From Trebonia sp963734665 (GTDB lineage: Bacteria > Actinomycetota > Actinomycetes > Streptosporangiales > Streptosporangiaceae): a stretch of 64,000 nucleotides of DNA. A program made the position numbers and the translations under genes. This document shows positions 6,871 through 16,840 of this stretch, in pieces. The notes below the pieces were generated by a model. That model was not told where the DNA came from. It made no database searches and was given only the letters and a program-made list of their open reading frames with translations. The stretch spans positions 496,001 through 560,000 of the forward strand of contig CAVTIR010000007.1 of assembly GCA_963734665.1 (NCBI GenBank). The letters run 5' to 3'. Numbering within the stretch: the stretch's first letter is position 1; every line of letters starts with the position of its first letter.

Positions 6871-9283
6871 GGCTGGCGCCGGCCGCGTCAGCGAGCCATG
6901 GCTCAAGCTGGTCGGCCGAGGACACGCCCAGCTTGCTGAAAACGCTCGCCAGGTGCTCGGCGACTGCCGGCCCGGAGATGAACAGCTGCCTGGCGATCTG
7001 CTCGGGCGAGAGCCCGGCCCCGGCGAGGTAGGCGATCTCCCATTCCGTGTCGGTCAGCTTGCCCGGCTGGGGGAGGGCGGGGACCTTCCTGCCCAGTGCC
7101 TCGGCATCGGAGACCGCCAGCGCGACGATGTCGTGAAGCGGAGCGCGGGCACCGCGCGCGAACAGCGTGTCGAACCGGCGGGTGCCGAGGGCCGTGCGGT
7201 CGGCCGCGATCGACGAGGCGTGGACCTGCTCGAGGGCCGCGGTGCCCCCCAGCCGGCCGCCTGCCAGCTCCCACAGGGGGTCCGCGGCGCCGAGCAGCCA
7301 GGCGGCCCGCACCCAGCGGCCGCCCCGCGCGGCAAGCCAGCCGTGGATCTCCAGGCAGTAGGCCATTCCCACCATGTCACCGAGCTCGTGCTTGAGCAGC
7401 ACCGCCTTGTTGAGCACCCGCGCGGTGTCCGCGTCCCTGCTCGGCTCCCAGTACATGGCCATCCCGGAGATGACGTAGGCCCAGGCCGACGCCCACCACT
7501 CTTTCCCTCCGCGGAAGCGGCCAACGCACCGCTTGGCGTACCGGAGGGTTCCCTCCGAGTCTCCGTCGAGATGGGACAGGTGCGCCCAGTGGTCGTCGAG
7601 GATGGCCAGCCCGGTGCGGTCGCCGAGCGGCTCAAGCAGCCCCTCGGCCGTCGCGGCCGCCACACGCGCCTCCGGGTACCGGTCGGCGATGGTCAGGGCA
7701 AGCGCCAGGTAGTTGTACCCGCGGCCAAGGAGCCGGTGATCGCCAAGCTCGGCGCCGATCCGGATGCCCGCCCTGCCGTCGGCCACGGCCTCGTCGGCCG
7801 TGCCCTGCATGGCGCCGAGGTAGCAGCGGGAGACGAGGGCCCAGCCGCGCGCCGGCGAGGTCTCCTCGGGCAGCCTGCCGAGCACCTTGGCGTACCAGTA
7901 CCGGCCCTCACGCAGTCGGCCGGACATGTGCCAGTAGCCGTACAGGGCGTTGCAGAGCTCCGCGCCCAGGCGGACCCGCTCGGCCTGGTCGTCATCGAGC
8001 GTGTACCCGAGTGCGGCTTGGAGGTTGACGTGCTCGCGGCGCAGCTCACGGAACCGGTCAAGCTGCTCTGGGTCCGTCAGGTGATCGGCGAAGTACCGTG
8101 CCTTGGCCAGGTAACGGGCGATGAACTGCTCGCGAATCGCGGACTCGCCGCCTGACGCGTTGAGTATCTCGGAGCCGAACTCGTGGATGGTGTCGAGCAT
8201 CCGGTACCACGCCGGCTGGCCCTCGTCAGGCACTCCGCCCGTGGCCGCCTGCACGCGGATAAGCACCGACTTGTCCACGAGCCGGATGATCGTCTCGAAG
8301 ATGTCATCGGGGTCGAGGTCGGCGCTCGCGCAGACCTCCGTGGCGGCGTCGACATTGAAGGCACCCGCGAACACCGACAGCCGCGCCCACAGCGAGCGCT
8401 CCGTTTCAGTGCACAGGTCGTAGCTCCAGCCGATCGCGTCGCGCAGCGTCCGGTGCCGCCCGTCGGTCACGTTGTTCCCGTCGTTCAGCAGCGGCAGCCG
8501 GGGGGCAAGCCGCGCGGCGAGCTCGGCGAGTGGCAGCGATTTGAGCCGGACGGCGGCGAGCTCGATCGCGAGGGGGATGCCGTCGAGCCGCTGGCAGAGC
8601 TGAATCACGTCAGCGCGGTTCGCGTCGGTGACGGCGAACCCGGGCACGGCGGCAGTGGCCCGCAGCACGAAAAGCTCGACCGCGTCGCCGGCGGCTGCCG
8701 TCTCCGTGCCGCCGACGGGTCCGCCGCTGTTTTGCAGATCCAGCACGCCGAACGGAGCCGTCTCTTCGCCGGTTCCCCCCGTGGTAACGGGCAGCGGCCG
8801 GACCGGGAAGGTGGTCTCGCCGTCAATGTCGAGCGGCTCGCGGCTGGTGGCGAGCAAGGTGACGAGCGGCGCGGCGGCGAGGATCGCCTCGGCCAGCTCC
8901 GCGCACGCGTCGATGAGGTGCTCGCAGGTGTCGAGGACCAGCAGCAGGTGGCGGTCGCGGAGATGGGTGAGCAGCGCGTCCCGCTGCGAGGCCTGGGTTT
9001 GTTCGGCAAGGCCGAGCCGGCGGGCGATCGCGTGCGGCAGCAGCTCGGGGTCGCGCAGTGCGGAGAGCTCGACAAGGAAGACCCCGTCGGGGTAACGCGG
9101 TGCCGCCGTGGCGGCGGCGTGCAAGACGACACGGGTCTTGCCGACCCCGCCAGGGCCGGCGAGCGTGACCAGGCGCGCGTCGCGCAGCAGCCCGTCGATC
9201 TGGCGTAGCTCCGCCTTCCGACCGACGAACTCGTTTGCCTCCGCCGGGAACTGACCTGTCCCCGCGGCTTGAGTGACAGCCAT
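6857..9283 (-). CDS. NB-ARC/TPR transcriptional regulator with divergent LuxR domain (paralog 1)
   Basis: The 808-residue protein has an FVGRKAEL entry motif (about 19-26), P-loop GPGGVGKTR (45-53), sensor-like LLVLDTCEHLIDACAEL, LLATSREPLD and GIPLAIELAAVRL, all typical of STAND/NB-ARC ATPases of the LuxR group. A helical TPR-type region follows (about 390-740). The C-terminal HTH (KLTDTEWEIAYLAGAGLSPE onward) is recognisable but lacks the usual RTV-x-x-H recognition helix (it reads GPAVAEHL), so DNA binding may be altered. The ATG follows GGTGGTGA. It is the last of four tandem paralogs. Its stop codon lies inside the repeat array. Target genes are unknown. Confidence 0.85.
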   Translation of the reverse strand: MAVTQAAGTGQFPAEANEFVGRKAELRQIDGLLRDARLVTLAGPGGVGKTRVVLHAAATAAPRYPDGVFLVELSALRDPELLPHAIARRLGLAEQTQASQRDALLTHLRDRHLLLVLDTCEHLIDACAELAEAILAAAPLVTLLATSREPLDIDGETTFPVRPLPVTTGGTGEETAPFGVLDLQNSGGPVGGTETAAAGDAVELFVLRATAAVPGFAVTDANRADVIQLCQRLDGIPLAIELAAVRLKSLPLAELAARLAPRLPLLNDGNNVTDGRHRTLRDAIGWSYDLCTETERSLWARLSVFAGAFNVDAATEVCASADLDPDDIFETIIRLVDKSVLIRVQAATGGVPDEGQPAWYRMLDTIHEFGSEILNASGGESAIREQFIARYLAKARYFADHLTDPEQLDRFRELRREHVNLQAALGYTLDDDQAERVRLGAELCNALYGYWHMSGRLREGRYWYAKVLGRLPEETSPARGWALVSRCYLGAMQGTADEAVADGRAGIRIGAELGDHRLLGRGYNYLALALTIADRYPEARVAAATAEGLLEPLGDRTGLAILDDHWAHLSHLDGDSEGTLRYAKRCVGRFRGGKEWWASAWAYVISGMAMYWEPSRDADTARVLNKAVLLKHELGDMVGMAYCLEIHGWLAARGGRWVRAAWLLGAADPLWELAGGRLGGTAALEQVHASSIAADRTALGTRRFDTLFARGARAPLHDIVALAVSDAEALGRKVPALPQPGKLTDTEWEIAYLAGAGLSPEQIARQLFISGPAVAEHLASVFSKLGVSSADQLEPWLADAAGASHHGA

Positions 9284-9480
9284 GTCACCACCATTATGTA
9301 ATTTGCGAGCGCCGGGTAAAAGCGCGTTCCTATTAGTTAGGTAAGCGGCAGCTCCGGCAGGACCGAGGCGGGCGGCCCGCCGGCGTACCTAGGTGCCGCC
9401 GGCGCGCGCGGCGCACCATGGCACGGGTCGTGCCGGTCCCGCTGGGGACGACGCGCCTGACCTGGTGCGCGTCGGAAAGG

Positions 9481-11823
9481 CTAGGCGTTCGGGTCGGTAT
9501 CTGTCCGCATGGAATGCTCGCGCAACTGGATCGTCAGCATTACCCGCGACGTAATGCCAAGCTTCACGAATATATGCGCAAGGTGCGCGCCCACGGTGCG
9601 CCGCGAGATGAAGAGCTTCTCGGCGATCTGCCGGTTGGACAGCCCCGCGGCGACCAGGCCCGAGATCTCCCGCTCGCGGGCCGTGAGCTGGCTGGCGAGA
9701 CGGATCCCCGCGCCGCCTTGGTCCTCGGGATCGGTGATGTCGGTCAGGGCGAAGTCGACCATCGCCTCAACCGGGTAGTCCGCCCCCCTGGCGAACAGGT
9801 CCCCGAACCGCCTGTCGCCGAGCGCGCCGTCGCACGTGGCGACCGCATCCGTATGCTGCCGCTCGAAGGCGGTCATGGCGGCGAGCCGCCCGCCCGCCCG
9901 CTCCCACAGCAGGTCCGCGCCGCCGAGCAGCCAGGCAGCGCGCTGGTGGGTGCCCGACCTGGCCGCCAGCCAGCCAAGGAGCTCAAGCGTGAAGGCGGTT
10001 CCCGGGACATCGCCGACCTCCTGCTTGACCTGCAGGACACGGGTGACCATCCAGGTGGCCTCGATGTCGCGGCCCGCCAGGTAAAGGCTGAGTGAGGCGA
10101 GCAGGTACAAGTTGGCGTGCAGCCACCGCTCGCGGGAGCCGCCGAGCTGGCGGAGCCCGCGTTCCACGTGCCCGAGCGCGGCCTCGATGTCCTCGTTGAG
10201 CAGCGCGAGGTAGGCGAGCTGGACGTCGAGGTCGATCAGCCCGAGCTGGTCGCTGAGCGCGGTGAGCCGCCAGCGGGCCTCGTCGCCCGACTCTGCGGCC
10301 GCCCTCGGCCGCCCGGCCACGCACAGCGCCACGGTCCTGATCAGGTGGGCGCGGGCGGCGAGCCGCTCGTCGCCGAGGGTGGCGGCGAGCGCGAGGGCCG
10401 CCGACGAGGCGCTGAGAGCCTCCTCCGGGTCACCCCGCATGGTCAGGAGGTGACCGCGCTCAAGCTCGGCGAGGCACCGGACGGCGCAGCCCTGGGGTGC
10501 GTACTCGGCGGCCACGGCGAGCCAGTAGCCGCCCTCACGGGCGAGGCCGCGGGCCCGCCAGTAGCCGGACAGCGCGATGGCCAGTTCGACGCCGTCCGGG
10601 CGGCCGGCGGCATCATGGTCGCCGAAGGCGTACTTAAGCGCGGCCGTGAGGTTATCGTGCTCGTGGCGGAGCTCACGCAGCCGGGCGAGCTGGTCGTCGT
10701 CGAGGAAATGGTCGCGGAAGTACCGCGCCATCGCCAGGTACCGGGCGACGAAGCGGTTCCGGGTGCCGACTGCCGCGCCGGAGTCGGCGAGCTGCTCCGC
10801 GCCAAACTCGCGGATGGTGTCAAGCATCTGGTACCGGGCGGGCGCGGCGTCGGCGTCCGGCGCCGAGTCGATCCTGACGAGCACGGACTTGTCCACCAGT
10901 CGGATGACCGTCGGCATGACCTGGTCGGCGTCGGGCCCGGCGGCGCACACTTCCTCGGCCGCGCTCATGGTGAACGGGCCGGCGAAGACGGACAGGCGCG
11001 CCCACATCGTCCGCTCGGCGGGGGTGCAGAGCTGATGGCTCCAGCTGATCGCGTCCCGCAGCGTCTTGTGGCGGCCGCCGCGCCGCCCGCTTGTCAGCAG
11101 CGCCAGGCGCTGGTCAAGGCGGCTGGCGAGCTCTCCCAGGGGGAGCGCGCGCAGGCGCACGGCGGCGAGTTCGATCGCTAGGGGGATGCCGTCGAGCCGC
11201 TGGCACAACCTGATCACATCGGGCAGGTCTCCCGGGGTGACGGTGAAGCCGGGGACCGCGGCGGACGCGCGCTGCATGAGCAAGTCCACGGCGCTGCCCG
11301 CGGTGACCTCGCCGCCCCGTTGCCGGGGGATCGGCAGCGGGGCGACGGGGCAGGCGTTCTCGCCGCTCACGTCGAGTGGTTCCCTGCTCGTCGCGAGCAG
11401 GGTGACACGAGGTGCCCGGGTGATGACCGCCTCGGCGAGCATCGCGCAAGCGTCGATGAGGTGCTCGCAGGTGTCGAGGATCAGCAGGAGGCGACGGTCG
11501 CGCAGGTGGGCGAGCAGCGCGTCCAACCGGGAGCCGTGCGCCTGCTCGGGGATGGCGAGCGCGCTCGCGACCGTGTGCACCAGGAGCCCCGGCTCGGCCA
11601 CGGCGGAGAGCTCCACCAGGCAGACACCGTCGGCGAACCCGGGAGCGGCCGCGGCGGCGGCGCGCAGCGCGAGGCGGCTCTTGCCGACGCCGCCTGTACC
11701 GGTCACCGTGATCAGCCGGGCATGCTTAAGCAGCGCGCTCAGCCGGGCCAGCTCCGCCTCCCGGCCGACGAAGCCGGTCGTCTCGACGGGGAGCTGCTGC
11801 CGCGTGTTAGAGCCGACGGACAT
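9481..11823 (-). CDS. NB-ARC/TPR LuxR-family regulator (paralog 2)
   Basis: This 780-residue paralog begins after a GTGAGGATCGC leader. Motifs in order: GFVGREAELARL (about 17-28), P-loop GTGGVGKSR, LLLILDTCEHLIDACAML, LLATSREPLDVSGE and GIPLAIELAAVRLRALPLGE, then a long TPR-like helical region. The C-terminal LuxR HTH is canonical: LTAREREISGLVAAGLSNRQ followed by IAEKLFISRRTVGAHL and FVKLGITSR. ATP hydrolysis by the NB-ARC module and ligand sensing by the helical part are inferred from related STAND regulators. It lies 197 bp upstream of paralog 1 on the same strand and may have its own promoter. Confidence 0.9.
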   Translation of the reverse strand: MSVGSNTRQQLPVETTGFVGREAELARLSALLKHARLITVTGTGGVGKSRLALRAAAAAAPGFADGVCLVELSAVAEPGLLVHTVASALAIPEQAHGSRLDALLAHLRDRRLLLILDTCEHLIDACAMLAEAVITRAPRVTLLATSREPLDVSGENACPVAPLPIPRQRGGEVTAGSAVDLLMQRASAAVPGFTVTPGDLPDVIRLCQRLDGIPLAIELAAVRLRALPLGELASRLDQRLALLTSGRRGGRHKTLRDAISWSHQLCTPAERTMWARLSVFAGPFTMSAAEEVCAAGPDADQVMPTVIRLVDKSVLVRIDSAPDADAAPARYQMLDTIREFGAEQLADSGAAVGTRNRFVARYLAMARYFRDHFLDDDQLARLRELRHEHDNLTAALKYAFGDHDAAGRPDGVELAIALSGYWRARGLAREGGYWLAVAAEYAPQGCAVRCLAELERGHLLTMRGDPEEALSASSAALALAATLGDERLAARAHLIRTVALCVAGRPRAAAESGDEARWRLTALSDQLGLIDLDVQLAYLALLNEDIEAALGHVERGLRQLGGSRERWLHANLYLLASLSLYLAGRDIEATWMVTRVLQVKQEVGDVPGTAFTLELLGWLAARSGTHQRAAWLLGGADLLWERAGGRLAAMTAFERQHTDAVATCDGALGDRRFGDLFARGADYPVEAMVDFALTDITDPEDQGGAGIRLASQLTAREREISGLVAAGLSNRQIAEKLFISRRTVGAHLAHIFVKLGITSRVMLTIQLREHSMRTDTDPNA

Positions 11824-12033
11824 GCGATCCTCACGAGATCAGGGACGCGGTTCTCGCTCCCCGTTTCCGTCCACCGCCGCGCTCTGTGCTGCGTGCCCAG
11901 CGGTTGAGTGCCTGACCTGTAATTCTACGGTACTGGCCTGGGGGAGGAGGGCGAGAGGAGGGGGATGAGAAGGAGGGGATGGGCGGGCCGGGCCACACCG
12001 CGCGGGCCGGTGCATCCGGCTGTCTTAGACGCG

Positions 12034-14253
12034 TCAGGCCGGCTCGCCGAGCTCGTCGGCGTCGGCCAAGGCGCGATCGATGGCCTGGTCAAGCGGCGCG
12101 GCCGCGCCGGCCGCGCGCAGCTCCCAGTAGCGCTCGTCGCCGAGGTCAGTGCGCGCGATCCGCTCGGCGACCTGGTGGAGCGCCTCGAAGCCGGCGGAGC
12201 CGTTGTACCAGCGCCGCCCGGCCCGCTCCCACAGCGGCGCCGACGCGCCGAACAGCCAGGCGGTGCGCTCGCACCGGCCCTGGCCCGCGGCGATGAACGC
12301 CAGCGAGCCGAGGGCGTAGGCCACGCCTGCCTCGTCGCGGATCCGGTTCTTCATCACGAGCGCGAGCAGCATCGGCGGCTTGGCGCGCTCGACGTCGCTG
12401 CGCAGGAAGAACACGAGCGATTGCAGCCCGTATAGGTAGGCCGAGCACCAGACCTCGTCATCGGGGAGCCGGTCAAGCCCTCTCGTCGCGCTCTCATAGC
12501 AGAGGTCGAGTTCGCCGGTTTGCAGCCGGACCACGGCGTCAAGCATGTCGAGCCGCGCGAGCGCGAACGCGTCACCGACGCTTGTGAAGCAGTCGACCGC
12601 GGCGCTCGCCGCAGCCCGTGCCCCGGCTAGGTCCCTGCTGAAGGTGCGCGCGGCATAGAGCGTGCTGTACCCACGGCCGGCGGTGGTCAGGTCGCTAAAG
12701 GGGGCCGCTATCGCGATGGCAGCCTCGGCATCGGCGGATCCGTTCGCGTAGTCCCCGAGCAGTACCCGGACGAAGCCGCGCGCGCTCAGCACCCGGGCGG
12801 CCACCACGGACCGCCCCGGGCACCGCTCGTACGCCTGGTTCAGCCAGTACTCGCCCTCCCGCAGCTGGCCGGAAACCTGCCAGTAGAAGGTGAGTGAGGT
12901 GGCGAGGACGATGGCGGCGCTGTCGCTGCCCGGCAGGTCGAGCGCGTACTCGAAGGCCGCGCGGAGGTTCGGGTGCTCCCGGGCGAGCCGCTGGAGCTGG
13001 CCGGGCTGATCGGTGGTCGGATCCCGCTCGAATCGCTCGGCGAGGTCCAGGTAGTGCGCGACGAATTTGCCGCGCACCGCTGCCTCAGCCCGCCCGAGGT
13101 CGTCGCGATCCGGTTGCGCAGCTGCTGGGGGGTTATCCCGCCGGAGGGACACCGCCCGCGTGTCCGCCAAGCGCAGCAGCTCGGCGCCGAACTCGCGGAT
13201 CGTGTCGAGCATCCGGAATATCGGCTTGACGGGGCGGTCACTTTCCTCCAGGTCTGCCTCCGCCGCCTTGTCCCTGGCGAGCAGGCTCTTGTCGACCAGG
13301 CTGACCAGGGTCGGCACGATCTCATCCCTGGTGAGCTCGCCCCCCGCGCAGACCTTCTCAGCGGCCTCGATGTCGAAGCCGCCGGCGAAGACCGACAGCC
13401 GCTTCCACAGCAGCTGCTCGGCCGGCGTGCACAGGTCGTAGCTCCACTCGATCGCGGCTCGCAGCGTCTGGTGCCGCGGCGTCCCTGACCGCCGGCCGCC
13501 GGTGAGCAGGCGCAGCCGGTCGTCGATGCGCTCGGCCATCTGGCGCAGCGGCAGCGCGCGCAGCCGGACGGTGGCGAGCTCGATACCGAGGGGGATGCCG
13601 TCAAGTCGGCGGCAAACCGTGATGACGTCCGCGAGGTTGTCCGGCGTGATGGTGAACCCGGGCACCGTCGCCGCGGCGCGCTGCGCGAACAGCTCGACGG
13701 CGTCCGCCTTGCCCGCCGAGGCGGACTCGGGGTCAGGCACCGGCAGCGGGGACAATTGCTGGACGGCCTCGCCGGCCGCGTCGAGCGGCTGCCTGCTCGT
13801 CGCCAAGACGGTGACCTCGGGTGCCTCGCGCAGGATGGTGCCCGCCAGCGCCGCGCACGCGTCGATGAGGTGATCGCAGGTGTCAAGGACAAGGAGCAGT
13901 TCGCGCTCGCGGAGGTAGCCGAGCAGCCTGTCGAGCTGGGATCCCGTGCCGGACTCGACGAGGGAGCGCTCGGTGACCGTGAGCCCTGCCGCAAGGGTGT
14001 GCACGAGCAGCTCAGGATCGCGTACCGCCGACAGCTCGATGACGTGCACGCCGTCGCGGTAGCCGCCGCTGGCCTCGCTGGCGATGCGCAGGGCTAGCCG
14101 CGTCTTGCCGACACCGCCGGGCCCGGTGATGGTGACGAGCCTCGACCCGCGCAGCAGTTCGTGCACAGAGGCGAGCTCGGCCTCGCGGCCGACGAACCCG
14201 GACGCCTGTGGTGGCATCGTGCCGGGCGTGCGGTAGGGCGAGCCGGGAGCCAT
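12034..14253 (-). CDS. NB-ARC/TPR STAND protein lacking the LuxR domain (paralog 3)
   Basis: The 739-residue protein matches its neighbours through FVGREAEL, P-loop GPGGVGKTR, LLLVLDTCDHLIDACAAL, LATSRQPLDAAGE and GIPLGIELATVRL and the helical region, but stops at ADADELGEPA, exactly where the others continue into a linker and LuxR HTH. It also carries an extra charged insert near the middle (SLRRDNPPAAAQPDRDD). The start has a GAGGT ribosome site. It lies 36 nt after paralog 4 and is probably co-transcribed with it. Without an HTH it cannot bind DNA by that route; it might act as a partner or titrator of the other paralogs, or be decaying. No HTH remnant is seen in 11824-12033. Confidence 0.88.
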   Translation of the reverse strand: MAPGSPYRTPGTMPPQASGFVGREAELASVHELLRGSRLVTITGPGGVGKTRLALRIASEASGGYRDGVHVIELSAVRDPELLVHTLAAGLTVTERSLVESGTGSQLDRLLGYLRERELLLVLDTCDHLIDACAALAGTILREAPEVTVLATSRQPLDAAGEAVQQLSPLPVPDPESASAGKADAVELFAQRAAATVPGFTITPDNLADVITVCRRLDGIPLGIELATVRLRALPLRQMAERIDDRLRLLTGGRRSGTPRHQTLRAAIEWSYDLCTPAEQLLWKRLSVFAGGFDIEAAEKVCAGGELTRDEIVPTLVSLVDKSLLARDKAAEADLEESDRPVKPIFRMLDTIREFGAELLRLADTRAVSLRRDNPPAAAQPDRDDLGRAEAAVRGKFVAHYLDLAERFERDPTTDQPGQLQRLAREHPNLRAAFEYALDLPGSDSAAIVLATSLTFYWQVSGQLREGEYWLNQAYERCPGRSVVAARVLSARGFVRVLLGDYANGSADAEAAIAIAAPFSDLTTAGRGYSTLYAARTFSRDLAGARAAASAAVDCFTSVGDAFALARLDMLDAVVRLQTGELDLCYESATRGLDRLPDDEVWCSAYLYGLQSLVFFLRSDVERAKPPMLLALVMKNRIRDEAGVAYALGSLAFIAAGQGRCERTAWLFGASAPLWERAGRRWYNGSAGFEALHQVAERIARTDLGDERYWELRAAGAAAPLDQAIDRALADADELGEPA

Positions 14254-14289
14254 GGCGACCTCGTGCGCTGGGTGATAACTGCCAGGCTA

Positions 14290-16710
14290 CTACCCGTGGG
14301 CGGCCGGAGACAGCTCGTCGGCAGGCCGCGCGGGCACCCGGTCGCGGAGCCAGATGGTCAGCTGCACCCGCGAGGAGAGCCCGAGCTTCGCGAAGATGTG
14401 ATTGACGTGCGCGTCCACGGTCCGTTTGGAGATGACCAGCCGCGCGGCGATCTCGCGGTTGGACAGCCCCCGCGCGACGAGCACGGCGATCTGCCGCTCA
14501 CGGGTAGTGAGTGCCTCGCTGCCCTGCCAGCCGTCGGCATCCTCACCCGTTGACCGGGGATCGGGCGGCTCAGGCAGCACGTCGGCGCCGGTGACGGCCA
14601 GCGCGGCGATCTGCGCGAGCGGCCTGGTCACGCCCGCCGCGTGCAGCTCGACGTACCTGGCGGTCCCGAGCCCGCTCGCGGCAGTGGCGGCTGACCGCAG
14701 GTGGTGGCCCTCGAGGACGGCGCTGCCGCTGAGCCTGCCGCCGGTCCGCTCCCACAACGCCTGCGCCGCGCCGAGCAGCCAGGCGGCGCGCTGGCAGCGG
14801 CCGGCGTCCGCGGCCAGCCAGGCGAACACCTCCAGCGAGTAGGCCTCGCCGACCAGGTTGCTGATCTCCAGCGTTTCCCGCAGCGCCGCGCCGGCCGCGC
14901 TCGCGCACTCGTCCCGCCGGCCGGGCTGCTGGTAGTACGCGAGCGCGCACAGGGCGTGCGCGTTGCCGCGCAGCCACCGCTCGCTGGGGCTGAGACCGCG
15001 GAGCACGCGCTGAGCGTGGTCAAGCGCCGCGTCGAAGTTCCTCATGTGCACGTAAGTGAGGGCGAGCTGCATGTCGAGGGTGCGCAGCGCGTGCTCCGCA
15101 CCGAGCGCCTCAAGCCGCCAACGCGCCTGCTGCGCCGCGTCAAGGGCCTCCGGGTAGCGCCCCGTGGTCGTGAGCGCGAATTGCAGTGCGAGGTAGCCGC
15201 GGGCGTGCGTCCGCTCGTCACGGACCCGCGCGGCCACGGCGATCGCCTCGCTGGCGTCGCTGACTGCCTCGGGAACGCCGACGGCGGTGCCGAGGATCGC
15301 CCGGTTGGCCAGCGCGCTTGCCCGTTCCGGCGACGGCTCGGTGAACCGGTCAAGGGCCTTGTCCTGCCACCGCATGCCCTCGCGGATCGACCCGGACATG
15401 ATCCAGTACGGGTAGAGCGCGGCGGCGAGCCGGGCGCCGGCCTGCAGCCGGGCCGTCGCGGCATCGGGATCGGCCTCGGTTCCCTGGCCGGCGGCCGTGA
15501 GCCCGTACTCAAGCGCGCCGCGGATGTTCTCGTGCTCCGCGCGCAGCTGGCCGAGTCGGTCCTGCTGGCCGTCGGCGATGAGGCGGTGGCTGAATTCCCT
15601 GGTCAGGCTCAGGTAGCGCGTCAGGTGTCGCTCGCGGCACGCGTCGAGCTCGCCTGAGGCGGCGAGCCGCGCGGCGCCGTACTCGCGCACCGAGTCGAGC
15701 AGCCGGTAGCGGCCGGCGCCCGCCGGGAGCACCACGGACTTGTCCACGAGCCCGCTGATCACCGCCTCAGCCTGCTTGGGCGCCGCGTCATCGCCCGCCA
15801 CGACGTCGCTGGCCACGGCTAGGTCGAAGCTTCCGGCGAACACGGAAAGCCGCTGCCAGGCCGCCTTCTCGGCATTCGTGCAGAGCCCGTAGGACCATTC
15901 GATGGCGTCGTGCAGCGTCTGATGCCGGCTGATAGTGCCGCGCCGGGTGCCGGTCCCCACCGCGAGCCCCGCCTCGACGCGCGCCGCCAGCTCGGCGATC
16001 GGCAGCGCCCGGACCCGGACCGCGGCGAGCTCGATGGCCAGGGGGATGCCGTCGAGCCGGCGGCACAGGCTGATGACGTGCGGCAGGTCCGCCTCGGTGA
16101 GCGTGAACCCGCTGACCGCGGCCGCAGCGCGCTGCGCGAACAGCTCGACCGCGTCGCCAGCCCCGGCGCCGGCGACCGCGCAGGACCCGCTGCCTGGCAC
16201 GGGGAGGGGGCCGAGCCTGAGCACCTGCTCGCCAGGCACGTGCAGCGGTTGCCTGCTCGTCGCCAGGATCTTGATGTCGCTCGTCTCCCGCAGGACCGTG
16301 GTGGCCAACCGCGCGCAGGCGTCGGTCAGGTGCTCGCAGGTGTCGAGGATCAGCAGCAGCCTCCTGCCGCGAAGCTCGCTGAGCACCGCTTCGAGCCGGC
16401 TGCCCGCGTCCGCACGCTGCAGGCCGAGGTGCAGCGCGATGGTGTCGGGGAGCAGTTCGGGATCGGTGAGGCCGGACAGTTCGACGAGGCAGCTGCCGCC
16501 GCCGTAGCTGAGGTCACCGGCGGCGCGCAGGGCGAGGCGGGTCTTGCCGACGCCGCCCGGCCCGGCGACCGTGACGAGCCGCGCGCCGCCAAGCAAGCCG
16601 GCCAGCCGCGCCAGCTCGCCGCTCCTGCCGACGAAGCCAGAAACGTCGGCGGGCAGCTGCCAGCGTCGCTGTCCGGCACCATGGCCGCCGGACGCAGCCA
16701 GGGAATTCAT
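14290..16710 (-). CDS. NB-ARC/TPR LuxR-family regulator (paralog 4)
   Basis: From the ATG at 16710 (ribosome site GTGAGG; a GTG two codons earlier is less likely) the protein has 806 residues. Motifs: GFVGRSGELARL, P-loop GPGGVGKTR, LLLILDTCEHLTDACARL, LATSRQPLHVPGEQ, GIPLAIELAAVRVRALP, a TPR-like region, and a canonical LuxR HTH (LTTRERQIAVLVARGLSNRE, then IAARLVISKRTVDAHVNHIF and KLGLSSR). It is the first gene of the four-paralog cluster and ends 36 nt before paralog 3. Its likely role is an ATP-gated transcription activator; ligand and regulon are unknown. Confidence 0.9.
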   Translation of the reverse strand: MNSLAASGGHGAGQRRWQLPADVSGFVGRSGELARLAGLLGGARLVTVAGPGGVGKTRLALRAAGDLSYGGGSCLVELSGLTDPELLPDTIALHLGLQRADAGSRLEAVLSELRGRRLLLILDTCEHLTDACARLATTVLRETSDIKILATSRQPLHVPGEQVLRLGPLPVPGSGSCAVAGAGAGDAVELFAQRAAAAVSGFTLTEADLPHVISLCRRLDGIPLAIELAAVRVRALPIAELAARVEAGLAVGTGTRRGTISRHQTLHDAIEWSYGLCTNAEKAAWQRLSVFAGSFDLAVASDVVAGDDAAPKQAEAVISGLVDKSVVLPAGAGRYRLLDSVREYGAARLAASGELDACRERHLTRYLSLTREFSHRLIADGQQDRLGQLRAEHENIRGALEYGLTAAGQGTEADPDAATARLQAGARLAAALYPYWIMSGSIREGMRWQDKALDRFTEPSPERASALANRAILGTAVGVPEAVSDASEAIAVAARVRDERTHARGYLALQFALTTTGRYPEALDAAQQARWRLEALGAEHALRTLDMQLALTYVHMRNFDAALDHAQRVLRGLSPSERWLRGNAHALCALAYYQQPGRRDECASAAGAALRETLEISNLVGEAYSLEVFAWLAADAGRCQRAAWLLGAAQALWERTGGRLSGSAVLEGHHLRSAATAASGLGTARYVELHAAGVTRPLAQIAALAVTGADVLPEPPDPRSTGEDADGWQGSEALTTRERQIAVLVARGLSNREIAARLVISKRTVDAHVNHIFAKLGLSSRVQLTIWLRDRVPARPADELSPAAHG

Positions 16711-16840
16711 GCGCACCTCACGTCGTTACGTTCCGCTTCCCCGCATTATCCCTCACCCCGCAGCCGCCTTTCGCGGGAAAGAGCCAGGTACGGATCGCGG
16801 GAGGGGATACCCAGTCGCCTCACGGCTTAAGCCGGGACCT

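Noticed and set aside
10117..11181. Long plus-strand frames opposite the NB-ARC genes
   Set aside because: High-GC coding DNA leaves the antisense frame open; these have Arg/Gly/Pro-rich composition, no ribosome sites and no domains, while the minus strand has clear motifs.
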